Positions 58,801 to 64,000 of a stretch of 64,000 nt of DNA are shown here, piece after piece. Origin of the DNA: Paludibacteraceae bacterium (lineage in GTDB: Bacteria > Bacteroidota > Bacteroidia > Bacteroidales > Paludibacteraceae); assembly GCA_028694215.1 (NCBI GenBank), contig JAQUTW010000004.1, positions 1 through 64,000 of the forward strand. Direction: 5' to 3'. The notes below the pieces were generated by a model. The model had not been told where the DNA came from. It worked only from the letters and a program-made list of their open reading frames with translations, and did not search any database. Made by a program: the position numbers and the translations under genes. Position 1 is the first letter of the stretch; each line of letters starts with the position of its first letter.

Positions 58801-60424
58801 AAAGGAACAGATTAAGGCAATCAACAGTAATGATGATTTCACAGCAAGTCAAAAGGAAGAGCGTGTAAAGCAGACCGAACAGATTGCAGAGTTCAACACG
58901 CAAGATGCCGCTACCACCATATTGGGTGCTGATGCCGAAATTATCGAAACAGAACTTAACGGAATCGTTGCAGATGTTGAAGGTCAGTCGCTCACTACGA
59001 TAATGGCTAATATAGAAACGCTTCGTGGCGAGATAAAAAAATTAAAGAAAGAAGGCGGCGACCCTGCTAAAGTAGCTAAAGCCGAAGCTGCGTTGGCAGC
59101 ATCGTTGAATAAAGTAAACGAAGCGCAAAACGATGTTGGCGACAGCAGCAAAAAGACAGGCGACAAGATGGAGTTGTCCTATAAGGGTGCTACTAATACA
59201 TTGAAGAATGTCGTTACCGTCTGCAACGATATTAGTTCCTCTTTCGGCGATATGCTTTCAGATGCTGGCAGTGATGCGTTGAGTACGATTACGAATGTTG
59301 CAGGAATGACGATTTCGATGATAACTTCCATACAATCCATATCTGGTGCTGCCGCTGCTTCAATGTCTGCAGTAGAAAAGGCTTCCGTAATCCTTACAAT
59401 CATATCTGCCGCCATAGCCGTTGTTATGGCAATCGTCAATGTTATGAGTAAATATTTCAGCAAGAGCGCACAGATACAGGAACAGATTGAAAAAAGTAAG
59501 AAACGTATCGAAGAGCTAAAAGTTACATACGAGGAACTTGAACGTTCGATGAAGAAAGCTATCGGAACAGAATACTACCAAAAACAGATTGAACTTGTAA
59601 AAAATCTAAACCAGCAAGTAAAAATATACGACCAAGCCATATTGGATGCGCAAGAAAAAGTTGATGAATCTGGTACTGACAAGAAAAAGGAAAAGGCGCA
59701 AGAACAGCTTGATGATTTGGAAAAAGAAAGAAATGAAGCGATTGACAAGGCAGACGACAACATTGATTCGTTTTACAAAGAATTAATTAGTACCGATTTG
59801 AAAAGTTATTCAGAAAGTCTTGCCGAAAGCATCGTTGAAGGATTTTCAGATGGTGTGTCTGATTTGGGTGCAGTATGGGATGAGGCTTTTGACGAAATGA
59901 TGAAAGGCATGATACAGAAGCAAATTTCAATGCAACTTGAAAGAAACTTGTCGAGAGTGTTTGATACAGTGAAATCGGCTTTTGGTGATGGCGACCAAAC
60001 TCTATCACAGAGTGAAATTGATGCTATTAAGTCGCAGTATGAAGCAGCAGAGGCTCTTTCCGAATCACAGATGAACGAGTACAAACGATTGATGGAAGAA
60101 CTTGGCTTGACAGATACTGCGGAACAGAGTGCCGAAAAGAAAGGTTTTGCCGCAATGTCGCAAGATACCGGCGATGAGTTGAACGGTCGTTTTACAGCAA
60201 TCCAAATATCGACTGCGAGCATCGACACCAATGTGATTGATATTCGTAGAATCAACGCAGAAATGCTTGAACGTGTGAAAGAAGGTGCATACCATATCGA
60301 CGTAATATCTGGAATTGCTGAAAATCAGCTTATCGAACTCCGTGCAATAAGCGCCAATACAGCTGCACTCAAAGAAACGAATTTACGCTTGAAGAAGATA
60401 GAGGATAACACGAATAAACTTTGA
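55841..60424 (+). CDS. Tape measure protein
   Basis: 1527 aa. N-terminal TP901-type domain (about 55-280: AFETMIGNKAESDKLMAQVI, FDLQGVANGAKQLLAYGLEA, GAGIPMIKELALQFG). Membrane-like segments lie near 487-507 (WMLLAAAVAVVAYGIYKLV) and about 1180-1205 (VILTIISAAIAVVMAIVNVM). Long charged coiled coils fill the rest. It sets tail length; about 1500 residues suggest a tail of roughly 220-230 nm at 0.15 nm per residue. Confidence 0.9.
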   Translation: MAQGLHFEITGDHDGLDKALKESRQGLKDTAKTAEEQSNGIESSIKKIGVAAGVTFGVAQVKSFVQEVINVRGEFQKLDIAFETMIGNKAESDKLMAQVIDTAAKTPFDLQGVANGAKQLLAYGLEADQVNGTLIRLGDIAAGLGVDLGRLTYLYGTTMTQGRLYTQDLNQFTGAGIPMIKELALQFGVAEKDVKGLVEAGKVGFPEVQKVIEKLTSEGGKFYNLMEKQSASLSGQVANLEDSFSQMLNNIGAQTEGVLYKGIEIASSLVENYEQVGKAIGGLIVAYGSYKAALMSISAINKSMATVKHTEEAKSLFDLLAAEQKEQVSKLGLEVTSKEYYQTVKKEIEINLKASSITLEKARAEVVASSQTLSAKRAEYVSAKELEIQKKAELVTVRATGNAKKIANVESQLSAASSKREAAAIQFQSASRDFNAKKTAVETAAKRNNTLQTNVNTASQNANASATNILSVAKTKLVTALNKAKAAALANPWMLLAAAVAVVAYGIYKLVTRETEYERAQRKVNDAIQEHKDKLEQDKQESQKYLGIINDTTLSLAAQTKAWTDLQKVSEAFKGYSPAELQKMTPAEQAKILADYQSKSEKQNNTSLQKQYEDDIKRIQGNIEAVKAGGNNQGSAAALIALNKELEVAKLGLKNITDVIREQDNAEKLANMTSEQRIAHWQKEIDKNKEIINDAILTGKTYDKVTAKIDEYQKLIASEKRADTESNVHNKEHYETKKKDAELKLAKMDISQKGSTEWNEQEKIIKDAETALKAWGDKTENAFAKAYKESLQKASDAAIEVEKKRTKDKKKLIDIDLKQTIDGIERERKEYKKEYGSKADTSAFDRRITSAKLKAEIDYDDVDKEFEKFYKELEKSNKQLQFDLDISALNDELEAATGVTEQLKIQDTIREKMKNREMEKIGEEEKEDLKKVREEGGDVQKVTDHYQEKREKTEAKFKKEDIGEEITERTKSYKEYAERVIEIEKWKKEQIKAINSNDDFTASQKEERVKQTEQIAEFNTQDAATTILGADAEIIETELNGIVADVEGQSLTTIMANIETLRGEIKKLKKEGGDPAKVAKAEAALAASLNKVNEAQNDVGDSSKKTGDKMELSYKGATNTLKNVVTVCNDISSSFGDMLSDAGSDALSTITNVAGMTISMITSIQSISGAAAASMSAVEKASVILTIISAAIAVVMAIVNVMSKYFSKSAQIQEQIEKSKKRIEELKVTYEELERSMKKAIGTEYYQKQIELVKNLNQQVKIYDQAILDAQEKVDESGTDKKKEKAQEQLDDLEKERNEAIDKADDNIDSFYKELISTDLKSYSESLAESIVEGFSDGVSDLGAVWDEAFDEMMKGMIQKQISMQLERNLSRVFDTVKSAFGDGDQTLSQSEIDAIKSQYEAAEALSESQMNEYKRLMEELGLTDTAEQSAEKKGFAAMSQDTGDELNGRFTAIQISTASIDTNVIDIRRINAEMLERVKEGAYHIDVISGIAENQLIELRAISANTAALKETNLRLKKIEDNTNKL

Positions 60425-60431
60425 TAATACT

Positions 60432-60917
60432 ATGGAAAGGAAGAAATTTATCGACGCAAGGAACGAACTCCTCGCAACGATGATAAAGGACAAGCATTGC
60501 GCTAAAAGTGTAGCAGCCGTCAGAAGTTGCTCGTCAATCAAAACTCTTGCATCCGTTCTCGGAAAGTTCCGCATCGAGTTGGCAGGCGAGAATTTTCCGA
60601 CGATAAGTTGGTTGCGAAAGTGGTTTACATTTGAGCGTGAAGTACTTGCAGACAACGGTGTCCTATTGGACTGTTGGAAAGAAATTACAAACTACGAAAA
60701 GGAAGTTACTTTTCTATTTGGTCATAGTTGTTTAACTGTTGAATCAAGGCATATTCCTATTAAGTACATAGTGTGCCGCAATCAGTCGAAAGTCAGGATT
60801 TATGCCGATGGCTTTTCTTTGTGGCACGTTTTGCTGCAAGATGAATCGGAGTGCGAGATTGTTGAAAAATCAGAACACAGCAGAATTATATTAATCGACA
60901 AAAGGAAGAAGCTATGA
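60432..60917 (+). CDS. Tail-region protein of unknown function
   Basis: 161 aa, between tape measure and distal tail genes. Helical N-terminal half (RNELLATMIKDKHCAKSVAA) and a beta-rich second half (YIVCRNQSKVRIYADGFSLW). Position suggests a tail-tip or chaperone role. 4-bp overlap with the next gene. Confidence 0.6.
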   Translation: MERKKFIDARNELLATMIKDKHCAKSVAAVRSCSSIKTLASVLGKFRIELAGENFPTISWLRKWFTFEREVLADNGVLLDCWKEITNYEKEVTFLFGHSCLTVESRHIPIKYIVCRNQSKVRIYADGFSLWHVLLQDESECEIVEKSEHSRIILIDKRKKL

Positions 60918-61342
60918 ATATATCACTTAATGGCGCTAACATCACAACTTTCGGCTTGACGATGTTGAAAGGCAGCCTCGACAATCTTTTGAAGCCAGCC
61001 GAAATGAAACCGCTTGTGCTTAACGAAAATTCAAGTATTGACGGATCTATTGCCATAACGTCAAGCAGAAAGGTAAAAGCACGTGACGTGTCCGTATCGT
61101 TTTTGGTAAATGCCAATAGCAGACTTTTGTTATCGCAACGTATAGATTCGTTAATCCAATCACTTATCAATGGAGATATGGACGAATATAGCAACTACAC
61201 AGGTGTAAATTCTTTATCCATAAATGACATAAGAAAGATATTTCGGCTTGTTTACCTACGTTTTGACAAGTATGCAGGTTTTGGTGCCAACAGCGCAACC
61301 GTGTCAATCCAATTTAAAGAACTCAATCCAAACGACAGGTAA
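60914..61342 (+). CDS. Putative distal tail protein
   Basis: 142 aa with beta-rich N-terminus (ISLNGANITTFGLTMLKGSL) and a core including TSSRKVKARDVSVSFLV, like the first domain of Dit proteins. Position before the tail hub supports the call. 2-bp gap to the next gene. Confidence 0.6.
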   Translation: MNISLNGANITTFGLTMLKGSLDNLLKPAEMKPLVLNENSSIDGSIAITSSRKVKARDVSVSFLVNANSRLLLSQRIDSLIQSLINGDMDEYSNYTGVNSLSINDIRKIFRLVYLRFDKYAGFGANSATVSIQFKELNPNDR

Positions 61343-61344
61343 TT

Positions 61345-64000
61345 ATGAGAGATATAACGATATATGCGCAAAATGGCGATGTTCGATTTGTTGCGCCGAT
61401 AACAGACAGTTGCGAGCGTGTGCATAATTTGCAGACAGAAAACCATGTGTCGCTTGTATTCAACTATGATAGCAAAACCGTTTTTCTTGCAGGCGACTAT
61501 GTTGTGTATAGAGGCGAGCGTTTTAGTTTGATAGAACCGTATTATCCTGAACGAAAAGCTACAAACCATTACTATTATGATGTAAAGTTCAAAGCAGTTG
61601 AGGAACACTTTATCAGACCTATATTTTTTCGCTATGTAAGTGTCGGTGCTCAGACGTGGAAAGAACCGGAGTTTTACTTAAATGCCAACTTGCAGACAAT
61701 TGCTGAAATCATAATCGATTCACTTAACCGTGCAAATTTTGGCGTTACATTTACATTGCCGTTCAATAACACTTATGCTGATACAGAACTTAAAGCGTTG
61801 TCGTTTTCAGGAGTTAATATTGCTGATGCCATTAGTTACATTGCAGAACAGTTTGAAACTGAGTGGTGGATAGAGGGCGGTAATATACTTCATTTCGACA
61901 AGTGCGAGTACGGCGATTTTATCAATCTTTCCGATGAGTATGAAGAAGTTGGCGAAGTTTGGAAGAGTAGAGGAGTTAAAGATGTGCAGGTTTCAGGCAA
62001 TAGTGAGAATATCCCTCAACGTGTCTATGCTTACGGAAGTGAAAGGAATATCACACGTCAGACTACCAGCGTTGGCAATATGAATGTCAGTTACGCCAAA
62101 CGCCTGCATCTCAATGAATCCTTGTATCCTAACTTTTGCATCGAAGTTCCGAACGTTACTTCAGGGATTGAGGAAGTCAAGTTTTTTGACGACATATATC
62201 CACGCCGTGTCGGGACGTTAGGTTCTGTACGTGTCGCAGGAACGGCTGAATTTCCTATATACTATGTCCACGATAATGTTATACCTTCAATGTTTAACCC
62301 TCGTGAATTGCTTATAGATGGTTGTACGATGATGATGCGCTTTGTAAGTGGTTATCTTAACGGACGTGATTTTGAGGTAAATTGGCACGCTGAAACTGAC
62401 GAGTGGGAAATCATCAACCAGACAGAAGATGAAGTCCAGATACCTATGGGCGCATTCATACCACGTGTAGATGATGAGTATGTACTTTTGAACATGAGAA
62501 TGCCGCAAGTGTATATATCACTTGCGCAGCAAGAGTTGGCTGAAGCTGCCTTAAAGTATGTTGAAAAACTTTCGCAATCAGTTCCCGAAACCACGTGCGA
62601 CAGTGAACCTACTTTTTTCAGAGAGCATAACGTAAGCCTTAACGTCGGCAGTAAGGTTCAACTTACTTGTTCGCATTTCCGTGAAGGGATTTTGCAGAGC
62701 CGTGTCATTCAGTATAGCCATCCGTTGAACGATATTTACAATGTTAGTTTTACTTTATCCAGCGGACGTGTTACAGGTCGTTTAGCAGCAATTGAAAATG
62801 CCATTTCCGAATCTGTTTCAGCCATTGACGGCGTGCAACAGGTAACACGCTCAATAAGCCGTCAGAGTTGGCACAACGCAAAGGAAATGAGTGAAATGCT
62901 TGATTCGTTGGTCAAGGAAATGGTGCTTGTAGGAGTAGAGGAAAATCAGTTTGTCTTGACTTGTGGCATTAGCTTGAACAATCTAATTAATACGTTTTCG
63001 TTCACAAAGGGAAAACTTGTACATACTGTGTATGACGGCGAATGGGTAATTCCTGTAACTGATGTCGATTTGGCTAATTATGACGATGACACTCCATACT
63101 ATGTTTATGCGAAGTGCAGCAAGTCAAGTGTCGATGATGCCCTAATCGTGCTATCTGCGAATAAGGTCGAATGCGAAGCCGTAGCAGGGTATTATCACTT
63201 TCTGCTTGGCATATTGTCGAGCAAGTTTGAAGAAAAAAGGGTTTTCAATGAAACAAGCGGATTGACACAAATTGCCGGTGGAACAATCACCACTCAAGTT
63301 ATTCAAGATGCTAACAGAAATCTTATCATAGACTTTTCGTCAGTGCCTCCGAGAATAATAGCACGGAACGGTGCGAAGATAAGCGGCAACATCGAGTTCA
63401 ACACCGAGACAGGCGAAATTGTTGATTACAATGCGCTGCTTGCGAGAATCGGTTTGATAGCTGATGAAACAGTCGATAACCTCGAAATTGGTGGCAGGAA
63501 CTTGTTGAAGATGAAACAGTTGAACGCTAAAAATATTGTTGGAAATAGTACGATAGATAACGATAACTCGACAGAGATAGTTTTACACTGCAATCATAGT
63601 AGTTGGTCGATATTACCTATATCTAACTCGGTAGCCTTACTTGGTAAGAATCAGGATTTTGTAGTTTCGTTTGAATATAGAAACGCTGATGCTAATTTCG
63701 GTTTTGAAGGTACTGCTACTTCTGGGACTGCTGAACGTATATTTACTAATGACCAAGTCGCAAGCTATATACAAGTCGCAAATGCAGGTTGGAAAAGGTT
63801 TTCAAAATCATTTAACAGTGGAAATTGTGATGATTTCGGAGGATTAAACTTTCGTGGTACTGCAGATGTTCGTCATATAAAGATAGAGATAGGTACGAAA
63901 TTTACTGATTGGACACCAGCTCCTGAAGATATACAGAGCGATTTGGATATACTGACATCAATGAAAGTTGGCGGTGAAAACTTATTCCCGATAGACAGGG
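61345..64000 (+). CDS. Tail hub / tail-fiber-like protein, cut by the window end
   Basis: At least 885 aa; the frame stays open to the right edge, so the ORF track omits it. Residues about 1-400 resemble tail-associated hub proteins (Prophage_tail/gp44-like), with YYYDVKFKAVEEHFIRPIFF and LSFSGVNIADAISYIAEQFET. The later part has two repeats, NLEIGGRNLLKMK and SMKVGGENLFPID, typical of repeat-containing phage tail fibers. Start at 61345 follows the Dit stop by 2 bp. The end and receptor-binding part lie outside the window. Confidence 0.8.
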   Translation, partial: MRDITIYAQNGDVRFVAPITDSCERVHNLQTENHVSLVFNYDSKTVFLAGDYVVYRGERFSLIEPYYPERKATNHYYYDVKFKAVEEHFIRPIFFRYVSVGAQTWKEPEFYLNANLQTIAEIIIDSLNRANFGVTFTLPFNNTYADTELKALSFSGVNIADAISYIAEQFETEWWIEGGNILHFDKCEYGDFINLSDEYEEVGEVWKSRGVKDVQVSGNSENIPQRVYAYGSERNITRQTTSVGNMNVSYAKRLHLNESLYPNFCIEVPNVTSGIEEVKFFDDIYPRRVGTLGSVRVAGTAEFPIYYVHDNVIPSMFNPRELLIDGCTMMMRFVSGYLNGRDFEVNWHAETDEWEIINQTEDEVQIPMGAFIPRVDDEYVLLNMRMPQVYISLAQQELAEAALKYVEKLSQSVPETTCDSEPTFFREHNVSLNVGSKVQLTCSHFREGILQSRVIQYSHPLNDIYNVSFTLSSGRVTGRLAAIENAISESVSAIDGVQQVTRSISRQSWHNAKEMSEMLDSLVKEMVLVGVEENQFVLTCGISLNNLINTFSFTKGKLVHTVYDGEWVIPVTDVDLANYDDDTPYYVYAKCSKSSVDDALIVLSANKVECEAVAGYYHFLLGILSSKFEEKRVFNETSGLTQIAGGTITTQVIQDANRNLIIDFSSVPPRIIARNGAKISGNIEFNTETGEIVDYNALLARIGLIADETVDNLEIGGRNLLKMKQLNAKNIVGNSTIDNDNSTEIVLHCNHSSWSILPISNSVALLGKNQDFVVSFEYRNADANFGFEGTATSGTAERIFTNDQVASYIQVANAGWKRFSKSFNSGNCDDFGGLNFRGTADVRHIKIEIGTKFTDWTPAPEDIQSDLDILTSMKVGGENLFPIDR

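Noticed and set aside
58547-58903. Leu/Phe-rich antisense ORF that looks like a membrane protein
   Set aside because: It is the complement of a Lys/Glu-rich coiled coil in the tape measure gene, which always gives Leu/Phe-rich antisense frames.
61252-62594. Antisense ORFs over the tail hub gene
   Set aside because: Shadows of the plus-strand frame that stays open from 61345 to the window end.
22378-64000. Integrative conjugative element instead of a prophage
   Set aside because: PcfK and DpnD/PcfM-like genes hint at conjugative elements, but terminase, portal, capsid, tail and tape measure genes are decisive for a phage. No Tra, relaxase or coupling protein was found.
50006-64000. Lysis genes (holin, endolysin)
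   Set aside because: None was recognised in the window; they probably lie beyond the right edge, so absence is not claimed.

Overview
The window looks like the chromosome of a member of the Bacteroidota, most likely Bacteroidales, carrying the left two-thirds or more of a temperate tailed phage. Evidence for the host: promoters of the TTTG-N19-TAnnTTTG type, few Shine-Dalgarno sequences, a sodium-pumping methylmalonyl-CoA decarboxylase operon, four secreted proteins with type IX secretion (Por) C-terminal tails, a PPi-dependent phosphofructokinase, an archaeal-type phosphoglycerate mutase, and a DUF4783 gene next to nadC.

Host part (1-22.2 kb). 655-5135 is an operon for methylmalonyl-CoA epimerase and the decarboxylase subunits; its biotin carrier has two biotinyl domains instead of one. 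5206-9524 (minus) holds four related T9SS-exported proteins, one of them frame-broken in a poly-A tract at its start codon. Then come mtaB, two small unknown genes, pfp, an AspT/YidE-type transporter, trxB, an nrnA-like DHH phosphoesterase, apgM, lysS, nadC and a DUF4783 gene.

Prophage (about 22.23 kb to beyond the right edge). A perfect 33-nt palindromic terminator and a tRNA-3'-end-like sequence mark the probable left attachment site, with tandem 12-bp repeats beside the tyrosine integrase. A leftward lysogeny operon (int, small genes, an HsdR-N-like nuclease, a repressor) faces a rightward early operon across a CI/Cro-like operator. Early genes: Cro-like, LuxR-type regulator, DUF3853, SMC/SbcC-like ATPase, RecT-like annealing protein, MBL-fold hydrolase, sliding-clamp-like protein, DUF4373 replication protein, PcfK (frameshifted), NinG (internally deleted), RusA, a DUF4942 methyltransferase and DpnD/PcfM. 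On the opposite strand sits a MuF minor-head protein fused to a zeta-toxin kinase, facing a 65-aa acidic gene that could be its immunity partner.

39.8-44.7 kb is the most unusual part: a translationally coupled cassette of DUF488, alanine-racemase-like PLP enzyme, amidoligase fused to a Mom-like GNAT domain, ParB/Srx-like protein and ATP-grasp ligase, running straight into the terminase genes. It looks like a hypermodification pathway for DNA bases, or alternatively for a peptide or virion component. Head and tail genes follow: terminase, portal, a four-gene island with RadC, scaffold, decoration, capsid, connectors, major tail protein, a G/GT chaperone with a -1 frameshift site, tape measure, distal tail and a partial tail hub. 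Capsid and major tail protein both carry BACON-like Ig domains.

Regulation is conspicuous. Six copies of one intergenic promoter cassette and four copies of a palindrome next to a -7 box divide the phage into transcription units, and two tRNA-like RNA elements lie between coding genes. All assignments come from reading sequence and motifs; no database search was possible.
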